Positions 1 through 5,071 are shown, numbered from the stretch's first letter. The stretch: 5,513 nt of DNA from Lentzea sp. (GCA_030146905.1 JASLAV010000522.1:1-5513); one strand, 5' to 3'. The notes: a model not told the origin generated them from the letters alone. Numbers and translations are program-made.

Positions 1-762
1 TTCCTGGCCGGGGTGTTCCTCGACCCGTCCCTGGCAGGCTCGGCCCGGGCCTTCCGCCTGATCTGGCGGTGCTTCCTCAGCGGCGGCGGCGCGGTGCCGA
101 ACGCCGGCATGCAAGAGCTCCCCCGCCAACTGGCCCGCTCCCTGCCGAGTCGATCGATCCGCACCGGGTGCGAGGCCGAACAGGTGCGCAAGACCTCCGT
201 CCACCTCGCCGACGGCACCGTGATCCGAGCGCGGGCGGTCGTGGTCGCCACCGACGGTGCGACCGCGCACCAGCTCCTCCCGGACGTCCCGGAACCCGCC
301 TGGCACGGCGTCACCACGTGGTACTTCGCCGCGCCGGCCTCGACCGACGACCAGCGCGCACTGGTGCTCGACGGCGACTCGGCCCTGCTGATCAACACAG
401 CGGTGATCAGCGCCGTGGCCGAGGGCTACGCACCCGCGGGCACGGCGTTGATCACCGCGTCGATCCCCGATCGGGTGATAGGCGAGGACGCCGGCCGGGA
501 CGTCGAGTCCCAGGTCCGCGCACGGCTGGGCGCGCTGTACGGCCGTGACGCGGGCAGCTGGGACCTCGTGGCCCGGTACGCGATCCCGCACGCGTTGCCG
601 GTGACGCCACCAGGCCGGTCGATGCGGCAGCCGGTTCGGTTCGGCGAAGGCCGGTACGCGTGCGGCGACCACCGGGACACAGCCTCCATCCAGGGCGCGC
701 TGGTATCCGGTCGCCGTACCGCCGACGCCGTCCTGCGAGACCTGTCCGACGGTGTCCGATGA
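1..762 (+). CDS. FAD-dependent amine-oxidase-like oxidoreductase, C-terminal part (5' end outside window)
   Basis: The frame is open from base 1 and ends at TGA 760-762, giving 253 visible residues. A GTG at 13 is in frame, but the residues before it (FLAG) belong to the same conserved block, so the true start lies upstream. The fragment matches the C-terminal half of NAD(P)/FAD-dependent oxidoreductases of the amine oxidase/phytoene desaturase-like superfamily. It shows a GVFLDPSL..SAR block, an AVPNAGMQELPRQLA substrate-domain block, the strand ARAVVVATDGA that returns to the FAD fold, and the C-terminal FAD-contact block YACGDHRDTASIQGALVSGR. The N-terminal GxGxxG dinucleotide-binding motif would lie outside the window. 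Relatives are usually a little over 400 residues, so roughly 160 are missing. The substrate cannot be read from sequence. No downstream gene is coupled to it; decayed DNA follows directly. Confidence 0.88.
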   Translation, partial: FLAGVFLDPSLAGSARAFRLIWRCFLSGGGAVPNAGMQELPRQLARSLPSRSIRTGCEAEQVRKTSVHLADGTVIRARAVVVATDGATAHQLLPDVPEPAWHGVTTWYFAAPASTDDQRALVLDGDSALLINTAVISAVAEGYAPAGTALITASIPDRVIGEDAGRDVESQVRARLGALYGRDAGSWDLVARYAIPHALPVTPPGRSMRQPVRFGEGRYACGDHRDTASIQGALVSGRRTADAVLRDLSDGVR

Positions 763-1223
763 CCGGCGAGCCACGGATGCGGCGTCCGACCGAGGGCGTG
801 GATCGGTGGTCGACTCACCCTGCGACCCACTCGCGGCGGGACAACAGATCCGCGCGGGCACCCCGTATCCGCACCACCGACGCACACCGCCCGCGCCCAG
901 CATGACACCTCCAGGCGACGGCTCCTGCGCGCGCGGGCCGCGAGCATGTTGGTCTGCGACTTCTTCCATGGCGACTGCGCCGTCGCCCTCGAGCGCGTCC
1001 ACGTCTTCTTCGTGATGGAGGTCGCCACGCGCTACGTGCACGTCCTCGGCACCACCGCGAACCCGGACGGCCCTCGGACAAGGCGACAAGCCCGCGACCG
1101 ACTACCACCGGAGTCCAGCCACACCTCACCGCGGCACACGACCTCGGACACCCGCAGTGTGCTCCGCACCCGCATCCTGAGCAGCCTGACAAAAAGTACC
1201 GACACCTCAGCCCGAGGCTCGCG
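763..1223. other. Decayed intergenic stretch without an intact gene
   Basis: This 461-base stretch lies between the oxidoreductase stop and the end of the minus-strand small gene. Only 881-1104 has recognisable coding ancestry (transposase relic, listed separately). Bases 763-880 may hold more of the same relic, since 'IRAGT' just upstream of RTPPAP resembles the usual lead-in, but this is too eroded to call. Bases 1105-1223 translate to Pro/Arg/His-rich junk in every frame and I recognise nothing there. I saw no intact terminal inverted repeats or target duplication. Confidence 0.6.
881..1104 (+). pseudogene. Relic of a DDE integrase/transposase (rve core), frameshifted and truncated
   Basis: Translation gives RTPPAP in one frame (881-898), then from 898 a different frame reads QHDTSRRRLLRARAASM and continues through LVCDFFHGDCAVALERVHV, FFVMEVATRYVHVLG and TTANPDGPRTRRQARDRL to about 1104. 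This order (RIPPAP, HDTSWR.FLR, the CDFF aspartate block, VFFVMEV.TRYVH, TTANPDG) is the start of the integrase catalytic core of a common actinobacterial transposase group. The CDFF block holds the first Asp of the DDE triad. The second Asp and the Glu, which lie well downstream in intact copies, are absent. With one frameshift near 898, lost conserved Trp residues (SRRR for SWR, GPRT for GPWT) and no C-terminal part, it cannot be active. A 93-residue open frame from ATG 946 to 1227 spans the relic, but its last 40 residues look random. Confidence 0.75.
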
Positions 1224-1565
1224 CTAGCAGTCGATCAGCGACCGTGCGACTTCATTGCCTGCTTCTGTGTTCGCGATCCAGGCGCGACTGCCCAGCCTGG
1301 GTTCCCAGGAAAGGCGCTCAAGATCATCGAGCACCAACCGGGCGACTTCACCAGCCGCACCCCTCCACGGCGAAAATCCCTCTGCGGCAAGTTCGCCGAT
1401 CTCGATCAGGCCACTTTCAAGCAGGAAGTGCAGCAGCTCAGCGAAGAATTCCTTCCACGGACGTCCCTCAACCCCCTCCCGCGCCGCCCAGACAAGCTGA
1501 TCGATCGGAACCCAATCTTCCAACCCTTCGATCAGTACGTCAGCGAAAACACTCTCATCAATCAT
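1224..1565 (-). CDS. Small acidic soluble protein, possible immunity protein
   Basis: This is a 113-residue protein starting at ATG 1565-1563, with a GAAGG ribosome-binding-like sequence 10 bases upstream on the minus strand. It has no signal peptide or membrane segment. It is acidic and rich in Leu, Glu and Trp. Visible landmarks are LEDWVPIDQLVWAARE near residue 15, a helical KEFFAELLHFLLESGLI block near 39-54, GFSPWRG near 63, and a C-terminal WIANTEAGNEVARSL. The 'G.x.PW' block and the 'W.ANT.AG' ending resemble small uncharacterised actinobacterial proteins that I associate loosely with polymorphic-toxin immunity; I cannot name a family. The start codon overlaps the stop of an upstream minus-strand frame (ATGA at 1565-1562), so the two were probably translated together. 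GC drops to about 48% over the N-terminal codons (1501-1560), well below its neighbours, which suggests foreign origin. Confidence 0.72.
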   Translation of the reverse strand: MIDESVFADVLIEGLEDWVPIDQLVWAAREGVEGRPWKEFFAELLHFLLESGLIEIGELAAEGFSPWRGAAGEVARLVLDDLERLSWEPRLGSRAWIANTEAGNEVARSLIDC

Positions 1566-1802
1566 GGAAAGTAAACCTTCAATGAGTTTCCGCCACTACC
1601 AGGACGAATATCTACCGTTGCCCCACCAAGAGCAGACGCCGTTCTCCACTGGATCACGGTGACGCCTTCGAGTCGACACCTCGGGGATCTTTGGACCCCG
1701 CGCCGGGAGTTGCCCAGTGCCGACAGTCCAGTGCTCGTTCCACACGCGGCAGAATTCGTTGCCGTTGCGAACGAGGACCGACGTCTGCCCCGCCGACACA
1801 CA
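1562..1802 (-). pseudogene. Possible C-terminal remnant of a polymorphic toxin, frameshifted
   Basis: On the minus strand one frame (from about 1799) reads VLVRNGNEFCRVWNEH, WTVGTGQLPARGPKIPE. Near 1675 protein-like character passes to another frame that reads RLEGVTVIQWRTASALGG, ATVDIRPGSGGNSLKVYFP and stops at TGA 1564-1562. That TGA overlaps the ATG of the next gene by the classic ATGA. Joined by one indel near 1675, the pieces give about 78 residues with the look of a toxin C-terminus (short, polar, with a GGATVDI strand at the end) placed just before a small acidic partner gene. Upstream of 1802 the first frame has a stop (1805-1803) and nothing recognisable remains. That this is a toxin is inference from position and style; no catalytic motif is visible. 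It could instead be the end of an unknown gene. Confidence 0.38.
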
Positions 1803-1915
1803 CTACGCCTGGACCTCGGGCACGACCACGAATCGTGCCAGGAAACGGCGCAGTAGCCGACGGGGAACCGCTGAGCCGACCGAGCACCCTGACAACTATC
1901 CTCCATAGGACATCT

Positions 1916-2320
1916 GTGTATCGTGGAGCCGTGCTCCACCGCTTCCGCACCCAGGCCCCGCAATGGGCTCTGGTGTGGGCTGTCGCGTTCGCCGTGGTCG
2001 GCATGCACCACCTCGGCACGCAGGAGCCCGCCGTCCACACGACGACCGCTTCGGCAGCCGCGACGGTGGCCGACTGCTGCGACCACGCGTCCGAAGAGCA
2101 CACTCCGGCACCGACCGGACAGCACGACATGCTGCACTTGTGCCTGGCGGTCCTGTGCGCCGCACTGGGCTTGACGCTCGCCATGGCCGCCCTCCGGGGC
2201 CGAACCGTCACAGAGGGCCTCAGTTCGCTGTCGATGCGAGCGGCACGGCCGCGATCCCCTCCCCCGAGACCGGGCGGCGCACCCGCGCGGCTAGCCGAAC
2301 TCTGCGTCCTACGACTGTGA
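1916..2320 (+). CDS. DUF6153-like small membrane protein, His/Cys-rich
   Basis: This is a 134-residue protein if translation starts at GTG 1916, which has AGGA (1907-1910) 5 bases upstream. GTG 1931 is a second candidate, with TATCGT (1919-1924) placed as a leaderless -10 before it, and would give 129 residues. An N-terminal hydrophobic segment (about 17-31, ALVWAVAFAVVGMHHLG) and a second one (about 73-93) bracket a short exported loop carrying CC at 54-55, several His, and HDMLHLC just before the second segment. The C-terminal ending LAELCVLRL after a Pro/Arg-rich tail is characteristic of the actinobacterial DUF6153 type. The function of that family is unknown. The His/Cys content and the DUF305 gene 80 bases downstream suggest metal handling at the membrane; this is inference. 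The open frame extends further upstream to 1691, but those residues are not protein-like. Confidence 0.78.
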   Translation: MYRGAVLHRFRTQAPQWALVWAVAFAVVGMHHLGTQEPAVHTTTASAAATVADCCDHASEEHTPAPTGQHDMLHLCLAVLCAALGLTLAMAALRGRTVTEGLSSLSMRAARPRSPPPRPGGAPARLAELCVLRL

Positions 2321-2333
2321 CAGGCGGCGCGTG

Positions 2334-2350
2334 ACGTCCTCCGAGGACGT
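2334..2350. promoter_or_regulatory. Near-perfect palindrome between the DUF6153-like and DUF305 genes
   Basis: ACGTCCTC-C-GAGGACGT is an 8-bp perfect inverted repeat around one central base, 13 bases after the DUF6153-like stop and 50 bases before the DUF305 start. It could be an operator for DUF305 or a small mRNA hairpin that tunes the downstream gene. Its core TCCTCC..AGGAC resembles TCCTCCATAGGAC at 1899-1911 before the upstream gene. Confidence 0.45.
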
Positions 2351-2399
2351 TGACGCGACGCCGCACATCCGACTGGACTTCACCACCGCAGAGGACATC

Positions 2400-3035
2400 A
2401 TGACCAGGAAGAACCTGGCCGGGACGGCGCTTGCCGTCCTGACCGCCGGACTCGTGCTCGCCGGGTGCGGCGGCAACTCCGGCTCCGGCTCCGACGGCCA
2501 CGACATGGGCGGCACGACCGGAACCACCGGTTCCACGAGCACCACCAGTGCTGCCGCCGCACCGTCGGGTGAGCACAACGACGCCGACATCACGTTCGCG
2601 CAGGGCATGATCCCCCATCACCAGGGTGCGGTCGAGATGGCGAAGCTCGTCCAGGGCCAGACCTCCAACGCCGAGGTGCTCGACCTCGCGTCACGCATCG
2701 AGAAGGCCCAGGGTCCCGAGATCAAGACCATGACCGAGTGGCTGAACAGCTGGGGCGCCGAGGCGCACACCACGGGCATGCCGGGCATGGGCCACGGCTC
2801 GGACATGGCCGGCATGAGCGACGCAGAGGTGGACATGCTGAAGCGGGCCAAGGACTCCGACTTCGACAGGACGTTCCTGGACATGATGATCAAGCACCAC
2901 CAGGGCGCGATCGACATGGCGAAGACGGAACTCCAGCAAGGCGAGAACACCGATGCCAAGAAGCTCGCGCAGCAGATCATCGACTCGCAGCAGACCGAGA
3001 TCACCGAGATGCAGGGACTGCTCGCGGCCGGCTGA
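2400..3035 (+). CDS. DUF305 domain-containing lipoprotein
   Basis: This is a 211-residue protein starting at ATG 2400, with GAGG (2391-2394) 5 bases upstream. An upstream GTG (2331) is in frame but would bury the signal peptide. Residues 1-23 form a lipoprotein signal: positive MTRKN, a hydrophobic stretch, then lipobox LAGC with acylated Cys23. A Gly/Ser/Thr linker (24-56) follows. The DUF305 domain shows its two hallmark repeats, GMIPHHQGAVEMAK (about 69-82; His73, His74) and MMIKHHQGAIDMAK (about 162-175; His166, His167), each in a four-helix ferritin-like fold. Between them lies a Met/His-rich stretch, GMPGMGHGSDMAGM (126-139), of a kind often seen in copper-binding proteins. The protein should sit on the outer face of the membrane. 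The biochemical role of DUF305 is not established; a metal-binding role is inferred from the residues. It is probably co-transcribed with the DUF6153-like gene. Confidence 0.93.
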   Translation: MTRKNLAGTALAVLTAGLVLAGCGGNSGSGSDGHDMGGTTGTTGSTSTTSAAAAPSGEHNDADITFAQGMIPHHQGAVEMAKLVQGQTSNAEVLDLASRIEKAQGPEIKTMTEWLNSWGAEAHTTGMPGMGHGSDMAGMSDAEVDMLKRAKDSDFDRTFLDMMIKHHQGAIDMAKTELQQGENTDAKKLAQQIIDSQQTEITEMQGLLAAG

Positions 3036-3056
3036 CCGTCGGCGGGCCCCAGGTGC

Positions 3057-3099
3057 CCCGCATCACGCTTGCTGCGCTCCACAGGAGGCGTGATGCGGG
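3057..3099. terminator. Strong hairpin between convergent genes, likely bidirectional terminator
   Basis: CCCGCATCACGC (3057-3068) pairs perfectly with GCGTGATGCGGG (3088-3099). The 19-base loop contains a second small stem, CTCC-ACA-GGAG (3077-3087), that stacks on the right arm. It starts 21 bases after the DUF305 stop and ends 30 bases from the stop of the convergent TetR gene. It has no U tract, as is common for actinobacterial terminators. Confidence 0.7.
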
Positions 3100-3129
3100 A
3101 ACTCGGCGAACGGGAAGTCCCGACCTACG

Positions 3130-3714
3130 TCAGGATGGCGGTCGCAGACCTGCGATCGTGACGGTGACGAGCCTGCGGACGGCGGCCTCGGATCGCAGGC
3201 TCGCGGCTGCCGAAAGGGCGTGCACGCAGAAGCCGGCGAGTTCGTCGGGCGCGACGTCGTCCCGGAGGTCACCGCTCGCCGCGACTTCGGTCAGCAGATC
3301 CTTGATCAGGCCTTGGACCTGCTGCTGCGCTTGGGCGAGTTGTGGGCCCTGGTGCAGGGTCGCGGCGAGTCGGTGACCGGGACGGTCGTGGGACGAGCGT
3401 TCCTGCGAGATGCGCGCGTAGGCGTGCAGAACGGCATCGAGCCGCTCGCCGGGGTCGGTGACCCGATCCCGGATGTCGGCGAGCTGTCGGAGGTGGGCCT
3501 CCACCTGCCGTTGGTGCCAGGCGTGCAGGATCGCTTCGACGTCGGGGAAGTACTTGTAGAGGGTCGCCCTCCCGATACCGGTGGTCTCGGCGATCTTCGA
3601 CATGGTCACCGACAGCAGACCGTGCACGCGAACCAGTTCTGCGGTGGCATCGAGGATCGCCTCGTGCACCGCTTGGCGATGCGCGTCGATCGTCTCGTTC
3701 CACAACCGGGGCAC
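3130..3714 (-). CDS. TetR/AcrR family transcriptional regulator
   Basis: This is a 194-residue protein starting at GTG 3714-3712 on the minus strand. The N-terminal DNA-binding domain spans about residues 12-60: helix 1 AVHEAILDATAELVRVHG, then the helix-turn-helix TMSKIAETTGIGRATLYKYF (37-56), where the GIGRATLYKYF recognition helix is the family signature. The remaining 130 or so residues form the usual all-helical ligand-binding and dimerisation domain, which does not reveal the ligand. No Shine-Dalgarno sequence precedes the GTG, but a TATACT -10 hexamer lies 6 bases upstream, so the mRNA is probably leaderless. It is divergent from the two-gene membrane operon starting at 3809, and the shared 94-base gap contains a strong operator. 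The most likely job is repression of that operon and of itself. Confidence 0.93.
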   Translation of the reverse strand: MPRLWNETIDAHRQAVHEAILDATAELVRVHGLLSVTMSKIAETTGIGRATLYKYFPDVEAILHAWHQRQVEAHLRQLADIRDRVTDPGERLDAVLHAYARISQERSSHDRPGHRLAATLHQGPQLAQAQQQVQGLIKDLLTEVAASGDLRDDVAPDELAGFCVHALSAAASLRSEAAVRRLVTVTIAGLRPPS

Positions 3715-3720
3715 AGCCGA

Positions 3721-3726
3721 AGTATA
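3721..3726 (-). promoter_or_regulatory. -10 box of the leaderless tetR promoter
   Basis: On the minus strand TATACT is followed by 6 bases and then the GTG start of the TetR gene. This spacing puts transcription start at or next to the start codon. The -35 zone is poor, but falls on the inverted-repeat arm at 3740-3748, which suggests autoregulation. Confidence 0.55.
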
Positions 3727-3739
3727 CGAGGCGGCAATG

Positions 3740-3778
3740 TCGAGACACGGTGGTTAGACATCGACACAGTGTCTCGAT
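3740..3778. promoter_or_regulatory. TetR operator region (19-bp palindrome plus distal half-site)
   Basis: ATCGACACAGTGTCTCGAT (3760-3778) is a 19-bp palindrome matching at 8 of 9 paired positions. The same half-site TCGAGACAC occurs again at 3740-3748 and forms a perfect 9-bp inverted repeat with GTGTCTCGA at 3769-3777. Palindromes of this GACAC..GTGTC type next to a divergent tetR gene are typical operators. The two copies could serve the two diverging promoters. Confidence 0.68.
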
Positions 3779-3783
3779 AAACT
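3754..3783 (+). promoter_or_regulatory. Putative promoter of the small-membrane-protein operon
   Basis: TTAGAC (3754-3759) and TAAACT (3778-3783) are separated by 18 bases and fit -35 and -10 hexamers. The 19-bp palindrome fills the spacer, so a bound TetR dimer would block RNA polymerase. Transcription would start near 3790, leaving about 19 bases of leader that hold AGGAGGT (3797-3803) before GTG 3809. Confidence 0.5.
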
Positions 3784-3808
3784 CACCGGACCGACGAGGA
3801 GGTCCACC

Positions 3809-4066
3809 GTGAGCGCACCGCCCGATCCCTCCGGAAACGACACCGGCCCGACGTCCGACCGGGAACCGAACCCGGACACACCGCCCAGGGCACCGCGCTG
3901 GGTGAAGGTGCTCGCGGTCATCGTCGGCTGCCTGGCCCTGCTGGCCTTGATCCTGGTGTGGACCGGTCTCGGGGGCGAGCACGGCCCCGGTCGCCACACA
4001 GGCACCGGCGTCCCCCCGGCGGTCGGCGTCACGGCCGAGGAGATCGCGCCCGGTGGTGAGCTGTGA
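3809..4066 (+). CDS. Small single-pass membrane protein with His-containing C-terminus
   Basis: This is an 85-residue protein starting at GTG 3809 with an excellent AGGAGGT 5 bases upstream. Residues 1-29 are Pro/Asp-rich, polar and probably cytoplasmic. Residues about 31-53 (WVKVLAVIVG..LALLALILVWTG) form one membrane helix. The tail begins GGEHGPGRHTG, with His58 and His63, and is probably outside. The 'GGEHGPGRH' tail is a recurrent feature of small actinobacterial membrane proteins found beside DUF2269-like and DUF305 genes, as I recall them; no function is established. Its stop overlaps the start of the next gene (GTGA, 4063-4066), so the two are translationally coupled and may act together. 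It lies under the divergent TetR operator. Confidence 0.82.
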   Translation: MSAPPDPSGNDTGPTSDREPNPDTPPRAPRWVKVLAVIVGCLALLALILVWTGLGGEHGPGRHTGTGVPPAVGVTAEEIAPGGEL

Positions 4067-4596
4067 GATTCGCACCGGGGACGCGCAGGTTCGTGCTGCT
4101 CACCCACATCACGACCTCGGTGGGGTGGTTGGGCGCGGTCCTCGCCTACCTCGCGCTGGACATCACCGCCACCACCGGCCGGGACGTGGAGACGGTCCGC
4201 GCCGCATACGTCGCGATGGCGATCATGGCCTCCTACGTCATCGTTCCCCTCGCGCTGGCATCAGCGATCATCGGCATCGTCAATGCGCTGGGCACCCCGT
4301 GGGGCCTGCTCCGGCACTACTGGATCCTGGTGAAGCTGCTGCTCACGGTCTTCGCCGCAACCGTGCTCGTGATCGAGACTTCGACGGTGCACCACCTGGC
4401 CGACGCGGCGACCTCGGGCATCGACCCCCGCGAGCTGCCCGGCACGCTGCCGCACTCGGTCGGCGGCTCGGTGGTGTTGCTGCTCGTTCTGGCGCTGTCG
4501 GTGTACAAGCCACGCGGCGTGACGCGGTACGGGTGGCGCAGGCAGCAGGAGCAGCGACGCCGGCCGGGTGAGCAGCAGCCGACGCCGGCGCGATGA
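4063..4596 (+). CDS. Four-TM integral membrane protein, DUF2269-like
   Basis: This is a 177-residue protein starting at GTG 4063, with GGTGG (4052-4056) 6 bases upstream inside the previous gene. Four hydrophobic helices are visible: about 10-33 (FVLLTHITTSVGWLGAVLAY), 47-73, 86-106 and 132-148, then a basic Arg/Gln-rich tail (151-177) that is probably cytoplasmic. Conserved-looking positions are His15 and the SVGWLGAV motif in helix 1, GTPWGLLRHYWILVKLLLT (77-95) entering helix 3, and His110-His111 at its outer end. This layout is that of the DUF2269-type membrane proteins of actinobacteria. The paired membrane His residues could bind haem or metal, but that is inference. It is the second gene of the TetR-controlled operon. 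Confidence 0.8.
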   Translation: MRFAPGTRRFVLLTHITTSVGWLGAVLAYLALDITATTGRDVETVRAAYVAMAIMASYVIVPLALASAIIGIVNALGTPWGLLRHYWILVKLLLTVFAATVLVIETSTVHHLADAATSGIDPRELPGTLPHSVGGSVVLLLVLALSVYKPRGVTRYGWRRQQEQRRRPGEQQPTPAR

Positions 4597-4598
4597 CC

Positions 4599-4641
4599 AG
4601 CCTCTCCAGGCTCGACTCGTAGCGCCGTCGTCCGCCGGACG
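4599..4641 (+). terminator. Two short stem-loops after the membrane operon, weak terminator candidate
   Basis: AGCCT-CTCC-AGGCT (4599-4612) begins just after the TGA at 4594-4596, and CGTCC-GCC-GGACG (4629-4641) follows. Each stem is only 5 bp and there is no U tract, so the support is modest. They would separate the plus-strand operon from the convergent exporter relic. Confidence 0.3.
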
Positions 4642-4642
4642 G

Positions 4643-4944
4643 TCAAGCAGGTAACAGGAATCCGATCAGCAGCACTGCCGCGGCGACACCTGCACCGCAC
4701 GTCCGAGAACTTCGACGCCCGCGCCGGTCGCCACGGCGGCGACCACCGAGCCGACGATGAGGGTGGTCCAGCCGATGGCGAATACCGGCGGGCACCCCGG
4801 GGTCGGAGAGCCTGCCGCCGAGCAGCAGCAGTCCGCGATCGAGGTGTCCATGATTACCGTGAACTGCGCTGCCGCGAGCACGACAAGTGCCCACCAGCGC
4901 GGGGATCGGGATTCGCGACGAGCCCTTCCAGTCTTCCTGCACAT
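4643..4944 (-). pseudogene. Broken N-terminal part of a DHA2-type MFS drug exporter
   Basis: From ATG 4944-4942 the minus strand reads a basic leader and then RWWALVVLAAAQFTVIMDTS, which is membrane helix 1 of DHA2 (EmrB/QacA-like) exporters. The 50 or so residues that should follow (end of helix 1, helix 2) are missing. A second frame then gives GLLLLGGRLSD, the motif A loop between helices 2 and 3. The first frame resumes with VFAIGWTTLIVGSVVAAVATGAGVEVLGRAVQ (helix 3 and the arm after it). A final shift gives AGVAAAVLLIGFLLPA before the stop near 4643. The helix order is right, so this is a real exporter reduced by one internal deletion and at least three frame changes, then truncated about 150 residues into a protein normally near 500. 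It cannot be functional. A CsoR-like site overlaps its start. Confidence 0.7.
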
Positions 4945-4957
4945 ACCCCTGTGGGTA
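4944..4957. promoter_or_regulatory. CsoR-like inverted repeat
   Basis: TACCC-CTGT-GGGTA forms a perfect 5-bp repeat around a 4-base spacer. A G/C tract flanked by TA on each side is the form of operators for CsoR-family copper or sulfur sensors. It lies at the start codon of the exporter relic (minus strand) and about 175 bases before the BlaI gene. No CsoR gene is in the window. Confidence 0.4.
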
Positions 4958-4988
4958 CATTGTGGAGCGACCGAAAGGCACCCCAGGG

Positions 4989-5002
4989 GACAACCTGTTG
5001 TC
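4989..5002. promoter_or_regulatory. Inverted repeat GACAAC-CT-GTTGTC with adjacent CCCCAGGGG
   Basis: Two 6-bp perfect arms surround a 2-base centre. On the minus strand the right arm overlaps a perfect TTGACA hexamer (5004-4999), and CCCCAGGGG (4981-4989) abuts on the other side. These could be regulatory sites of the lost exporter promoter; no matching -10 was found at normal spacing. Confidence 0.35.
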
Positions 5003-5052
5003 AAGCCGCAGTTCGAACCCGGGACGGATGGCGGACGACGTCGACCCGACTC

Positions 5053-5071
5053 CTACTATATCTCCTAGTAG
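5053..5071. promoter_or_regulatory. BlaI-type operator candidate CTACTA-N7-TAGTAG
   Basis: A perfect 6-bp inverted repeat with a 7-base A/T-rich centre (TATCTCC) lies 61 bases upstream of the BlaI start. BlaI/MecI repressors bind dyads built from TAC/GTA-type half-sites, and autoregulation is common, so this fits. TACTAT (5054-5059) within it could also serve as a -10 hexamer. Confidence 0.5.

Noticed and set aside
426..1028. 200-residue minus-strand open frame opposite the oxidoreductase
   Set aside because: It is a shadow of a strong plus-strand gene and the transposase relic, with no recognisable domain.
1691..1915. N-terminal extension of the DUF6153-like frame
   Set aside because: The 75 extra residues are Pro/Arg/Thr-rich, have no ribosome-binding site and would bury the first membrane helix. 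Starts at 1916 or 1931 are better.
1562..2137. 191-residue minus-strand open frame as one intact gene
   Set aside because: Only its last 40 or so residues look like protein. The rest is the antisense of the DUF6153-like gene.
2331..2399. GTG 2331 as the DUF305 start
   Set aside because: It adds 23 polar residues before a classic lipoprotein signal, and ATG 2400 has a good GAGG. The GTG also touches the palindrome.
2614..2926. Direct DNA repeat around the two HHQGA segments
   Set aside because: This is the normal internal duplication of the DUF305 domain, not a separate repeat element.
3269..4075. 268-residue minus-strand open frame across tetR and the divergent region
   Set aside because: It is out of frame with the clear TetR protein, crosses the operator region and has Arg/Gly/Pro-rich shadow composition.
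5008..5026. tRNA-like GGTTCGAAC block on the minus strand
   Set aside because: The T-stem does not pair properly and no anticodon arm, D arm or acceptor stem is present nearby.
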